From Glandiceps talaboti (taxonomy: Eukaryota; Hemichordata; Enteropneusta; Spengelidae): a stretch of 64,000 nucleotides of DNA. Positions 1 through 10,744 of the stretch are shown piece after piece. Under the pieces are notes generated by a model. The model saw only the letters and a program-made list of their open reading frames with translations. It was not told where the DNA came from and did not search any database. Each line of letters begins with the position of its first letter. Position 1 is the first letter of the stretch. Location: assembly GCF_964340395.1 (NCBI RefSeq), contig NC_135569.1:13983519-14047518 (forward strand), in the 5' to 3' direction. The position numbers were made by a program, and so were the translations under genes.

Positions 1-151
1 CCACCGACATCAGAAGAAAAAGATAAATTTCATTTTATAATTCAGTTGAACTGTTCTACTACTACTGCATAAGACATACTGGTATATATTCTTTATCTGA
101 TATGATAGGTTTCCTATCTGTATAGAAAGAAAGATTTCTTGACTGGACTTA

Positions 152-366
152 TCATATTGCCATGACTTGAACTTCACATACGTTCAGGAAATCCGCTCGA
201 TCCACCAGTTGAACACTGACATAGCGACCATTGACAAGGCCATCACATTTAAAAATCAACGTTTCGTCATTGACTCTATCTGACCCAACCAGCTCTCCAC
301 AACGGATATTATCACCAATGTTCCCACTGTTTCCTACTCTCACTTCAGCATTCAGAAGTCGTTCAC
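152..366 (-). CDS. F-type lectin exon 6, C-terminal half of domain 2 and stop
   Basis: Paralogue of exon 4 (ERLLNAEVRVGNS to CEVQVMAI, then TGA). CTACAG acceptor. Confidence 0.88.
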
Positions 367-3300
367 CTGTAGATTGCAAAGGTAAAAAACATTGTTTCTG
401 ATGAGGACATTTTATCTGCGACGATGTGATTCTTTTTTTATTCTCAACAAACCTGTCACAAAAATCTACTATTTATGGCAGTTACTCTTCTTTTTATTTA
501 GTACGTTAGAGCAAGTGTGTATGTGGCAGGTTTCTTTTGCTTGTTCATGATTGGCTCCTCATCTGAATTCACTGACGTAGGGAGGGTTATTTTTGTACCC
601 CCACCCCCCGGAGTTGCAGACTACATGGGCTGGACAAAAAAGACCGACGAGAGGGTATATGTGATGCGCGCGCTGACCAGAAACAATTCTTTTCTTTCTT
701 TCTTTCTTTCTTTCTTCTTCTTTTTTTTTTGGGGGGGGGGTTCAAATATGCATATTTTTTATTTCCGTAACAGTGCTGGAATTTAAATAGTAAAGATAGA
801 GATATTAAACAACGTTAATATTTGTTATCTATTTATAGATATTCCCTACATTTTTCTTCGAACAACAGAGGAAAATACAACTGACAAAAGAGGCATTGTA
901 ACTTAAAGTCGGTGATTACACACTATAGTATGCCTATTCAAACCTACATGTACATGTGGAGTCATGATGCACGAATTGTTACTAAGATAGACAGACTGGT
1001 CTACTTACTATGATGGACAGACTGTGGTCTACTTACTAAGACCGACAGACTGTGGTCTACTTACTAAGATGGACAGACTGTGGTCTACTTACTAAGATGG
1101 ACAGACTGTGGTCTACTTACTAAGACCGACAGACTGTGGTCTACTTACTAAGATGGACAGACTGGTCTACTTACTAAGATGGACAGACTGTGGTCTACTT
1201 ACTAAGATGAACAGACTGTGGTCTACTTACTAAGATGGACAGACTGTGGTCTACTTACTAAGATGGACAGACTGTGGTCTACTTACTAAGATGGACAGAC
1301 TGTGGTTTACTTACTAAGATGGACAGACTGTGGTTTACTTACTAAGATGGACAGACTGTGGTCAACCTACTATTACTAAGATGTGGTCTACTCACTACTA
1401 CTTTATCTTCTGGGTGATTATCACAGTCTTTAATAGTAGTGTGTGCTAGGCCGAGTGTTTGTTCGGATATAAATAAATAAATGAATAAATAAATAAATAG
1501 ATAAATAAATAGTATTTTATAAGGACAGTATATATGCGTCTGTTTGCTAATGTTACTGATGTTTGCAATTATTAACGTGTAAAATGTCGAAATGGATGAT
1601 TTTAGAGTGGTATTTAAAGTGAAATGCATATATCGTGGAAGGGGGTCATTTGATGGTTGCATAATACAATTTTACAACAAAGGTTCTTTATTCGAAAGTA
1701 GGTTCGGATATCATCCCTTGGCTATGTCTAACCCAGCCTTGGGGTGATATACCACCATACCAACAGAATGTGAAATTCGAGGCAGGATGGCAGAAATTAC
1801 ATGAGAAGAAGTCGAGTGTATATTGTTGCTATCCTATGCTATCAAGAGAATGTGTGGCTGTATATGCCGCCACTCTCCTTACAATATCACCCTAGTATGG
1901 GGTCGCTGTCTATATCAAGCTCCGATACCAGTGTTTAAAAGTGTACAACGTGTATATTTGTGCACAGATGAGGCGTCCTAATTTAGAAGTATTGACAATG
2001 TGTACTTTTACACAGTCATGACTCTATCATGGTGCAGTGAATGGTATGATTAAGCTGCATACTGAACGTGAAAATATTGCTTTGAATAATTCCAGACGTT
2101 CTATTCAAGTCAGTCTATCATGTGAAAATGTGTAAATAATGGTCTACTTACGACAACAGTCCTGTCGATTGGTTACAATGACCTCGTATACATCATGAGA
2201 CGTTCCTAGATCGACTTTCCACCAAGCACCTTGGTCGCTGTTGGTATGAGAGCAACTTGCCCCATCCCAGTTACTGTTGACATTACCATCGATAGCTCTG
2301 TTTGCATCGACACCATGCCAGTCGCTACTTTGAGAAGCAGTCCCGCTTGTGGCAACATTGCTACCTAATGTGGATATACATGGAATAGAATTTTGATAAG
2401 CACATCTTCTTAATCTGATGAAGTGACTGTGATTCACCTATCTCCATGTATTCTTCAAAAAGTTGAAATCATATAAATAAATGAAAATACCTTTTTAGCT
2501 AAATATGTACCTGTCAAAGAAATAAAACTGTCATGGGGAATGAGTACAAGGAACATAAGAATGCGTACAGAAACATTGAAAGGGATTTTCAAACGACTAT
2601 TCACAATTATAAATGATAGATATAATACCTGTATACTTTTGCACAAAAGAAATCGATGGTGGATATTTGGTTAAATTTGATTTTTTTTGTTTAAACCTAC
2701 CAGATATGTGTTCAGGGACCATGACTTCAACTTCACATACATGTAGGAAATCCGCACGATCTACAAGTTGTACACTGACATAACGACCACTGACAAGACC
2801 ATCACATTGAAAAATCAACGTTTCGTCATTGACTCTATCTGAGCCAACCAACTCTCCACAACGGGTATTTTCACCAATGTTCTCACTGTTTCCCACTCTC
2901 ACCTCGGCATTCAGTAATCGTTCACCTGCAAACAGGATAAGTTATATACATATAATGACAAATGAACTGACCGTACATCGAAGTTGAAAGTGAAGCATTT
3001 ATAGATCTTTGATGCATGACAGATATATAGAGCCAATAGCATGCACAACTGTACAGTTTTCGTTGTCTTTTAAACAAATCTTTATCCACATGCTGAACCA
3101 GCCCAATGAAAAAATATAGTAACCATATTCCTTTGCAAAATACACCATCAGTTGGCTGTTGCTATGTGCGTGGTCTTGCTGCTATGCATAAATGTGTCAT
3201 TTACAAGCGTTTATCCACTTGCCAATCCATACCTCATTGTTATCTTTGCAATAAACTCTATCATTTCATTGTACATGTTGCTATGGGCTCGGTCTTGTTG

Positions 3301-5908
3301 CTATGCATACATGTGAGAATTTTCTTGATGTTGATCTAACGCCGAAACACTTAAAGGACAGTACAATTATGTACGTCTGTTTGCCGATGTTACTAAATGT
3401 TTGCAATTTTTTGAAGTGGCATTTAAAGTGGACTGCATATTCCTTGGAAGGCTGGTGATTTGATGGTGACATGATGAAATTATACAGCGAAGTTTCTTTT
3501 ATTTGAAAGTAAGTCTGATATCATCCCTTGGCTATGTCTAACCCAGAATTGGGATGATATTACCACCATACAGAGTGTGGATTTTGAGGCAGGATGGCAG
3601 AAATTACACGAGACGAAGTCGAGCGTATATGTTTGCTATCCTATTAAGAGAATGTGTGGTTGTATAAATCGCTCCTCTCCTTAAATGTCACCCTAGTATG
3701 GGGTCGCTCTCTATATCAAGCTCTGAAACCAGTTTTCAAAAACAGGAGAATGTGTATATTTGTGAACAGATGAGGAGTCCTAATTTGAAAGTATTGTGTA
3801 CTTTTTACACATGACTCTGTGATTTTGTAGATAATGGTCTGATTGAGCTGCATACTGAACTTGAAACTATTTTGTTTGAATAATTACATACTAAACTTTG
3901 TATTGAAGTCAGTCTAACATATGAAAATGAATACACCTTGGTTTACTTACTACAGCAGTCCTGGCGATTGGTTACAATAACCTCGGATACAGCATATGAC
4001 TTTCCTAGATCGACTTTCCACCAAGCACCTTGGTCGCTGTTGGTATGAGAGCAACTTGCCCCATCCCAATTACTGTTGGCATTACCATCGATGGCTCTGT
4101 TTGCATCGACACCATACCGATCGCTACTTTGAGATGCTGTGCCCTCCTCAGCAACATTTATTAAATCTCCTAAAGTTGATTTAAAACAAACGCGAACTTA
4201 CATGTAATTACACTGAGACTTGTAGGTAGGTTTCTCAAAAGAGAACAATAAGGAGACATTGGGGCTAAAATACAAACTATCTCACAGAAAGAATTTAAAT
4301 CTGCATCGTAGTTTTTCACGCTTGTACGATACACCCTTAAAGTATTGTTTGTTTAAAACATTTCCACTTGAAATGTGGGAGAAGAAATGACATTTTATCA
4401 ATCGCTAAAGAATATCCAACATCATTTGAAACAACTAGCCGATTTTGACGTATTCGAGAAACAATAAAATGAAATGGTAAACATTCTGAAGTGTTACGAG
4501 AAATAGTGGATGCGGAAAGACATCAACTTAAAAAAGACAATATAAAACTTCACAATTTTTGCGATTTTATTATTTTGTTTCCCAAATACGTAAGAAAAGT
4601 TTAGGGTCGGCAGTGAAACATTAGGTGGGGTCGGGTAACCCGGAACCAAACAATTATTATTTCATGCCTAATCAGAAACAGTAATGAGACAAAGTGTAAA
4701 ACAATTTTTTGAGGAAAACACAGAAATGATATGAAACAAGGACAACAGGGTTAAACCACTGATGTATCACGTGATATAATGTGTCGGAATTAGTAGTTCT
4801 AATGATATTACACTCACCTTCACACAAATAGACCTGTAACAGAAGAGAGATAGACACTATTGCGGTGAAAACAGTATTATAACAGTCGTGTCAATCTCTC
4901 AGACAGAGCGAGGTGTAAATGAGATACGGTCATACCGCTGATACAGAACGAGATATGCACTGAATACCTCGCAATTGATTTTTAACTGTTTTAAATCTAC
5001 TTATTCCTGTACAGTAGATGTGACGATTTTACTGGCAGAAGGGGAGGGGAAGGTAACATAGCTATATGGATATATTCTCTTATTCACTTTATTGTTGTAT
5101 AAACAAAGTGATGTTATTGGATACAAGCCATGGCGAGCACAAATTTCAAAATATAATCAGTTATTTACTAAATGCGATGAAAATCCTATATTACTATATC
5201 CTAATCCTATAATTAGGCAAATTCGTACTGTTCTATGCAAGCCACGCCCATAAAGTCTGGAAACAAACGTGTGATATTATTCTCTAGAAAACCATTTATA
5301 ATGATATATCATCTAATTGGTATAATGTAATTGATTATCCAAATTGTTTATAGACAATTCATACCCATATTAATTTGTATAATTATTATTACATGAATAT
5401 GGATTTTTTTAATTTCAACTTTTTTTATCAAAACTAAATATGGGCACACTTTTAGTTCAGTCATGGTAGGTTTATTTGATAAGTAGTAAGCTATCTAACA
5501 GTAACTAACTGAATCCACTTAGAGTTATTGTATAGTTTTATGGCATGACTGTGGATAGGTGTACAGTTTTTGTCATCCTTGTGGTCAATAATTAAATTAA
5601 GAAAAAACAAAACACAACAAAACAAAACAAATGAAATAAAATAATAATAATATTAAGTTAAGTTATGTGAAAACAGGTACTGGCACCAATTTGTTGAGAA
5701 ATTATACGATTTGCGTAACTGTAGAGTAGTACGTCAACAATGTTTTAGGCTAGTAAATACCATAAAACTGTTCAGCGAGCAACTTATCGCATCTTTTTGG
5801 GTAGGGAAGTAACACTGAAGTATAGATAAAAGTGATCTAAAAACTTACTGTCGTGTACAGTATGAATGACACCAATGCTAAGACTCGAATTGGTACAAAC
5901 ACCCTCAT
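152..5908 (-). CDS. Secreted protein with two tandem F-type lectin (fucolectin) domains, six exons
   Basis: Spliced model: 5849-5908, 4818-4833, 3951-4169, 2701-2925, 2152-2364, 152-366, 315 residues. All junctions are GT-AG and the phases agree. Residues 1-20 are a hydrophobic signal-peptide-like start (MRVFVPIRVLALVSFILYTT). Two F-type lectin domains follow, roughly residues 31-171 and 175-314. Both keep the known fucose-binding pattern of the family, His-x26-Arg-x-Asp-x4-Arg: H67/R94/R101 in domain 1 and H213/R240/R247 in domain 2, with the vicinal cysteines of NRQDCC. Family knowledge: such lectins bind terminal fucose on glycans and act in innate recognition; an extracellular role here is inferred from the leader. 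Each domain is split over two exons at the same place (after DCC, phase 1), which shows a module duplication. Nothing beyond the second domain is seen; the stop is at 152-154. The 3' end of the mRNA may lie outside the window. Confidence 0.9.
690..740 (+). repeat. TTTC microsatellite, poly-T and ten-G run in lectin intron
   Basis: Imperfect (TTTC)n followed by a T run and a run of ten G. Lies in the last intron of the lectin gene. No gene seen in 367-985. Confidence 0.9.
985..1375 (+). repeat. 28-bp minisatellite, about 14 units, carrying a splice-donor-like sequence
   Basis: Units of AGATGGACAGACTGTGGTCT followed by ACTTACTA, with single-base variants. On the minus (gene) strand each unit contains TAGTAAGTAGACCA, which includes the same 12 bases as the exon 5 donor at 2140-2151. 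Lies in the last intron of the lectin gene. Confidence 0.95.
1530..2100 (-). repeat. Intron segment duplicated with the lectin module (copy 2)
   Basis: Diverged but clearly alignable to 3355-3900: both carry CGTCTGTTTGC, the phrase ATCCCTTGGCTATGTCTAA, GGCAGGATGGCAGAAATTAC and CCTAGTATGGGGTCGCT in the same order. This shows that the two-exon lectin domain was duplicated as genomic DNA with its intron. Confidence 0.88.
2152..2364 (-). CDS. F-type lectin exon 5, N-terminal half of domain 2
   Basis: Paralogue of exon 3 (SNVATSGTASQSSDW to VIVTNRQDCC). The donor is GTAAGTAGACC; the same 12 bases recur in the minisatellite further down this intron. Confidence 0.88.
2701..2925 (-). CDS. F-type lectin exon 4, C-terminal half of domain 1 plus linker
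   Basis: Starts with the ERLLNAEVRVGNS motif that supplies the second Arg, runs to CEVEVM, then a short linker VPEHIS to domain 2. TTTGCAG acceptor and GTAGGT donor. Confidence 0.88.
3355..3900 (-). repeat. Intron segment duplicated with the lectin module (copy 1)
   Basis: Partner of 1530-2100, in the intron between exons 3 and 4 of the lectin gene. Confidence 0.88.
3951..4169 (-). CDS. F-type lectin exon 3, N-terminal half of domain 1
   Basis: Encodes NVAEEGTASQSS through VIVTNRQDCC, including the fucose-binding His and first Arg. GTAAGT donor, CTTTAG acceptor. Confidence 0.88.
4440..4645 (-). mobile_element. Partial MITE-like element (GGGTCGGCAGTGAAA family)
   Basis: Contains GAAATAGTGGATGCGGAAAG, the phrase AAAGACAATATAAAACT and GTTTAGGGTCGGCAGTGAAA plus GGTGGGGTCGGGTAACC, shared with copies at 19785-20100 and 53515-53880. 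It lacks much of the left part, so it is a deleted copy. Lies in lectin intron 2. Confidence 0.7.
4818..4833 (-). CDS. F-type lectin gene exon 2, 16-nt microexon
   Basis: A 16-nt exon between a TTACAG acceptor and a GTGAGT donor. It reads VYLCE plus one base and is the only piece that turns the phase-0 end of exon 1 into the phase-1 entry needed by exon 3. Its size rests on splice consensus and phase only. Confidence 0.65.
4834..5848 (-). other. Lectin intron 1, no feature
   Basis: AT-rich intron sequence of about 1 kb between the leader exon and the microexon. No other exon, repeat family or RNA gene recognised. Confidence 0.6.
5849..5908 (-). CDS. F-type lectin gene exon 1 (signal peptide)
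   Basis: Start codon at 5906-5908 on the minus strand; 20 codons of hydrophobic leader ending at ACGACA before a GTAAGT donor, phase 0. Confidence 0.82.
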
Positions 5909-6004
5909 GGCAGCAACACTTTCTACTCAGGTCGATCTGAACACAGTTCTTGGTCCGTTATAGAAGTGTGTGTAAAATGCAAGAGATATTAGATGATATT
6001 TAAA

Positions 6005-6075
6005 GGCAAACTTCGCCAAATATATCTTATCGACTATACCTACCAGCAATTTAAATCTCGAGGTCTCAACGCTTA
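6005..6075 (+). repeat. Short dispersed repeat, copy 1 (AATATATCTTA..ACTATACCTACCAGCAATT)
   Basis: One of four copies within 1.9 kb. Shared core: CCAAATATATCTTA, ACTATACCTACCAGCAATT, then AAATCTCGAGGTCTC. Others at 6308-6362, 6806-6875 and, inverted, 7755-7832. Confidence 0.75.
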
Positions 6076-6199
6076 TTTCGTATTCCAAAGAGAAACCAGG
6101 GTCTTTTAAAGGTGACGTGTTGTTCGATCGTCTACTAAATATAGTTCTCTTCAAACACTCATGGCATATTGCCGACGAGTATCTTATCTTGGGATCATT

Positions 6200-6303
6200 T
6201 GGAAGTCATTTTTTTAAAATTTAAAGAAAAATAAAATAAAATACCTACCATATTTTCTGAACTCATGTCATCGGAAAAAACAAGGTTTTCTTTTTTTGCC
6301 TTA
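6200..6303 (+). mobile_element. Right-end fragment of the TTATCGGAAACAC MITE family
   Basis: ACCTACCATATTTTCTGA, CATGTCATCGGAAA and TTTTTTTGCCTTAA match the right end of the elements at 15188-15600 and 37394-37750. Confidence 0.55.
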
Positions 6304-6307
6304 AAGC

Positions 6308-6362
6308 TTGTGACGTGACCAAAATATATCTTACCAAGAATACTTACCTCCAGGTCAAATTT
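6308..6362 (+). repeat. Short dispersed repeat, copy 2
   Basis: TGTGACGTGACCAAAATATA then TCTTACC, as in copies 3 and 4; the right half is more diverged. Confidence 0.65.
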
Positions 6363-6805
6363 CTCATTTCACAACAAACTGACACGTATAAAAAAAGCTA
6401 AGGGCAATATATCGAAGGAATTGTGAGGAATTATAGAAATATACTAAGGTATTTTCATTTGTCTTTTTAACTCTTTCTATCCATTTAACTAGTACTAAGA
6501 TAGGTGGTCGTACATTGATCTTCGTAGCCTGCTTCCAAAAGTAGTGCATGCAAATTAAGAACATTAAAAGAATAACAAACCAATAACGAACATGACCAAT
6601 CACTAAACATTGATATGTACAATTTTCTTCCAACTTCTACCCCAAAAATGCACACAGGACCATTTTGTAGTTACATTTTCTGAAATCCGAACCAGACTAT
6701 TATTAGATTCCGCTGTTTTTATTACTTTGAAATACAAGCCAGTAATTTTTCAGAGGTACTGACCCTTAGTCTAATGACAAATCTTTTTTTAGTTTTGCGG
6801 GATTG

Positions 6806-6875
6806 TTGTGACGTGACCAAAATATATCTTAACAACTATACCTACCAGCAATTCAAATCTCCGAGTCTGGCTGCA
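6806..6875 (+). repeat. Short dispersed repeat, copy 3
   Basis: TTGTGACGTGACCAAAATAT, then ACTATACCTACCAGCAATTC and AAATCTCCGAGTCT: the fullest copy. Confidence 0.75.
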
Positions 6876-7754
6876 TTCTGGTTAAACAGAGCGATGTAAC
6901 CCTTTACTTGAACTGTCATTATACTATTTACAAAGATCCACTAAATAGATAATGAACGAAAATACTTGATCCCATCATGCCTTGCAATTCCTTAAGAAAT
7001 TGCAATGTTAATAAGTTCCGACCATCCTTCCATAGAGATGCAATAATGACATACAAATTTAACGTTGAAGTGAATACACGTTTTGCAAATCTAGTTTATG
7101 TCTGGACTTCGATGTATTGCTCTTAGTGTTTTGATATGTCTTAGGCTGGGGTCAGACTGTATGGCAAGGAAGAAATTATTTTGGGCAGAAGTTTTCTCGC
7201 AGCTCCACACCCCCACCCCTTCCCGGCCCCACTCTCAAAAAAATTTTCATGCCCTCACCCGAAATGAACCCAAGAATTTTCGTAGCCCTCCCTCCCGCCC
7301 CCTTCAGCTATGCATACTTTAATGTGTAATTATACAGTACCCCCCCCCCACTCCACTCCAGAGGTTTACAGTATGGTACACTAAATTACACTAATAATAG
7401 AAATCAACTTCAGCGTCCGTACATAACAGGCGGAGAGATGTCTTTACAATTAGATGTGACCTTTGCGAAAAAGGTCTCGCACTGGGCTGTAACCTTTACT
7501 TCGAAATACTTAGCCAGCAGGGTTTTCACTTTCAATCTTGATTCTTGGCAGAAACAGCATCCCTCATGATAGCTAGTGGGGAGGGGTGTCCCCCTCCCAT
7601 GGTAAGCACTTTGTTCACAAATAAGCATATGTAGATGGGAGGCCATTTAGTGGCATAACATTTCAATGTACATAAATACATTCGTATGGCTGTCACCAAC
7701 TGATTCAGAATATAAGTGGACCGCAGCCCTACTTTAATTTGTCATGACATAAGC

Positions 7755-7832
7755 AATGAGACCTGGAGATTTGAATTACTGGTAGGTATAGTTGGTAAGA
7801 CATATTTTGGCCACGTCACAACCACCCAACGA
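7755..7832 (-). repeat. Short dispersed repeat, copy 4, inverted
   Basis: Reverse complement reads GGTTGTGACGTGGCCAAAAT, then ACTATACCTACCAGTAATTC and AAATCTCCAGGTCTC, matching copy 3 almost throughout. Confidence 0.75.
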
Positions 7833-8061
7833 AGCAAACACAAATTGGTTACTGCACTGTGGGCCACTAAGTTCTTGAAGTTACAGGGCTGTAGGGAAAC
7901 TTCATGGATTGCACTTTCCACAATACATGTTACACACCATGGATCCTGCGGTTCAGTAATGTGTATACATTTTATAGAACACCTTATTTCACAGCAATAA
8001 AAGAAGATGAAACTGTTCTTGTATGAAAAACATAACCGGGCCACAAAAACCCACAACCGTG

Positions 8062-8083
8062 CTCAGACCACTAGTGGTCTGAG
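8062..8083. repeat. Perfect 22-bp palindrome
   Basis: CTCAGACCACT followed directly by its reverse complement AGTGGTCTGAG, with no loop. Confidence 0.9.
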
Positions 8084-8674
8084 GTATAAGGAATAACATA
8101 ACACAAATTTGTATGTAGACGTTGTGGTTTGGTTACTAAATTATTACAAAATAATGACATACCACGTGACTCTATTTCGTCTTCGATACGATCATTTTTT
8201 AAAGAAAGAAAACGTCTATTTGATAAAAAAATAACATTTCGTTTGCTTCATCAGCAAATTCACGAAATGTCATTTCTAAATTTGGCCATTAGCATGAATG
8301 CCATGGAATAATCTAGAAACATTTATTTATAGGCACATAGAAGGTATGGCATCATGTACTGAAATAAGTTTATACATGTCAAGCCATCGCGTGTAGAGCT
8401 ACACAATACATCATGAGTCACCCATGTAGAACACGTGATCTGTGACCCCTAGACAGGGTATCGACTCCGGCCGGTGTCAACAGAAAGGAAAATCAGAAAA
8501 AGTTCCGAAATTTGCACTTTTTTGTACAGATGTTGTCATTGTAAGGTCTTTTCTGATTTATATTTCAGAAATGAATAGTGATGATCTAAAAAAATCAACT
8601 ATCTGAGCTAGCAGTACGCGTTCCGACCACTTGTTGAATATAATGGCCGGTGTCGTCTGATCCCATATTGCCTA

Positions 8675-8767
8675 ATTTGCATATTTAGAGTGACGTCAGA
8701 ATGATTCATCTTGCCTGATTTGCATATTTAGAGTGACGTAAGAATAATTTATCTTCTTCAATATAAG
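8675..8767 (+). promoter_or_regulatory. Promoter of the first BTB gene: two octamer-CRE modules and a TATA box
   Basis: A 43-bp-spaced direct repeat holds the POU octamer ATTTGCAT (8675-8682 and 8718-8725), each followed 8 bases on by a CRE: perfect TGACGTCA (8691-8698) and variant TGACGTAA (8734-8741). A TATA-like TATAAG sits at 8762-8767, about 120 bp upstream of the start codon. Factor identity is inferred from motif alone. Confidence 0.6.
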
Positions 8768-8884
8768 TACTGTTGAATTTTAAAAAGTGGGTCTGTGTAC
8801 TGATTTACTTCGTTACGTCCATATCTTCTGCTTTACAAAGATTCGAGCGTCTGACATTTTTGAAAAGTTAAGTCGAACTTGAGA

Positions 8885-10146
8885 ATGAATGTCCAAGAAA
8901 ACAAAGTTGAAGAAGTAGTGAAGAATGGGAGGGTCGTTATGATGACGTTTCGTCCAAGGTGTTCACCTATCATGTTGTGTACAGCTAGTAGTCTACAAAC
9001 GGCGACATTCTACAGGAGCGATGCGCACTATCCCGAAAGATTAATGCGGTCGCTGTACCGCCAGACAACGGACAACATGAAGTGGCTCTGCGACGTCGTT
9101 GTCAAAGTTGAGGGCGTTGAATTTTTAGCGCATGGGTTCATTCTCCGTTTCTTCAGTGGATACTTCGAACGTCGCATTGAAAAGTTTGGTCGCTTCACAA
9201 CATTTGATTTTGATGAAGAACTATCAGCAGAACTTGATCATCGGGCAGTCGGACAGATCATCAAATTTATGTACACTGGGAAAGTTGAGGTCACTTCTGT
9301 CGTCGACACAATGAGACTTCAAAAAGTCGCGTCTTTCCTTGAGATTCCCTGTTTGGCAGCACTGGCACCAGGTAGGCTACCCGATGACAGTCTAGCCCAA
9401 CCGTTCCTAATCAACCTGAGAGAGGCCGAGGAAAGAAGGAGGACTTGTGACGTAACACTCCTAGCAGACGGGAAAAAATTCCACGCTCACCGCAGCATTT
9501 TGGCAGCAGCTTGTCCTTACTTCGCCGGTATGTTCCGAAATGGAACGATCGAGTGTCACCAACCACAAGTTGAATTACCTTTCCTTGCAGCTGAAGAGGC
9601 AAGCAACATTCTGACGTATTTCTACAACGGGGTGATCTACCTACAAGATGACAACGTAGGAAATATGATGTTATTAGCAGAGTACATGTACCTTGATTCT
9701 CTCAAAACTCTCTGTTGCAAATTCATTCGAGAAACTTTAACTTCAAGCCCCCAAAATATCATCTTGTATTGTCACTTAGCCGACTGTTTACGGTTACCTA
9801 AATTACACTCTTTTTTATTAAAATACGTCACTAACAATTTGCGAGAGAAGTTGGCGAAAAGTTCTCCGTTCACAACGTCCCTGTCGAGAGTTTAGAAGCT
9901 TTGTTGAAGAAATTACAAAGCACGCCAAATTCAAATTGTCGACACGGTATTTTATTCGAATTAATTGTTCGATGGGTGCATGTTGATGTCGAGGAAAGAA
10001 AGCAACATTTCCCGGGTCTTTTTTCAGCTTTGAAATTTGACAAAACAGAACAAACAAAAGATGAAAAAGAGAAAATTCTAAATTCTGACCTGGTGAAGGA
10101 ATTCCCACTTGTCTACGAGCAAGTTTGCACTATGACCCAGGTCTAG
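8885..10146 (+). pseudogene. BTB-BTB-BACK protein, intronless, with one frameshift and no kelch domain
   Basis: From ATG 8885 the frame encodes two BTB/POZ domains: the first around residues 50-150 (CDVVVKVEGVEFLAHGF to IKFMYTGKV), the second around 175-275 (CDVTLLADGKKFHAHRSILA to YFYNGVI), and then the start of a BACK domain. The frame ends at 9895. The rest of BACK (REVGEKFSVHNVPVESLEAL to the stop at 10146) lies in another frame. One T is missing at about 9838-9840 (AACAATTT before GCGAGA); with it the frames would join. No kelch repeats follow, unlike the neighbour, so this is a shortened paralogue. Family knowledge: BTB-BACK proteins are Cullin-3 adaptors. A sequencing or assembly error at the T run cannot be excluded; the rest looks well conserved and has a good promoter, so the gene may be functional in other alleles. 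Confidence 0.78.
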
Positions 10147-10465
10147 TTGCCATCCATGGTGATAAAACACTAGGAATATAGAAAGTTCGGAAAACAGTTT
10201 CAATAGTTGTGAAGTGTCTTGTGATAGAAGCAATGCACGGAATAATCGTGTTTTGCGGCCAATTATTGATATAATTTGGACGCTATGATAAGAATTATAC
10301 AACCCTAGACTCTGTTTATAGTTTGGCCTATATGCCGACATACATGTAAGCTTTAATATGTGCTGGTCTGTGCTAACTTTTAGTTCCCGTTTGAAGTACA
10401 TAGTAAACGAACAAATATTACACATTGTATGTTTCATTTTCTTCTCATTTCAATTCAACTCAAAT

Positions 10466-10503
10466 CACGTGACAGATATGACTAATCATACTCTAATGAG
10501 TCA
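10466..10503 (+). promoter_or_regulatory. Possible promoter motifs of the second BTB gene (E-box, AP-1-like)
   Basis: CACGTG at 10466-10471 and TGAGTCA at 10497-10503; ATGACT and AGTCAT also form an inverted pair there. About 250 bp before the start codon. Motif-only evidence. Confidence 0.35.
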
Positions 10504-10744
10504 TATAACCGTTTCTAGAACGTGGAATGGTAACCTTTGACCTGCGCCAAAGTGAGTAAAATTTGAGAAATTCCCTCAAAACACACTTTTCGTAGCTGTC
10601 TATTAATTATTTATCACTTCAATCGTTAAAATTTAGCTGCAGTGTTTTGAAGAAGAAACGTACTCAAAAAATTTCATGGTTTTTATCGACACTGGGCGCT
10701 TGATTTGTGTAGTATTGTTACAACGAACCAACACACAATTCAAA

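Larger units (their letters stand above)
5909..8640. other. Intergenic region between lectin and BTB genes
   Basis: Apart from the short dispersed repeats and a MITE fragment, no coding exon is recognised. It includes a C-rich stretch (7205-7360) and a perfect 22-bp palindrome at 8062-8083. Confidence 0.55.
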
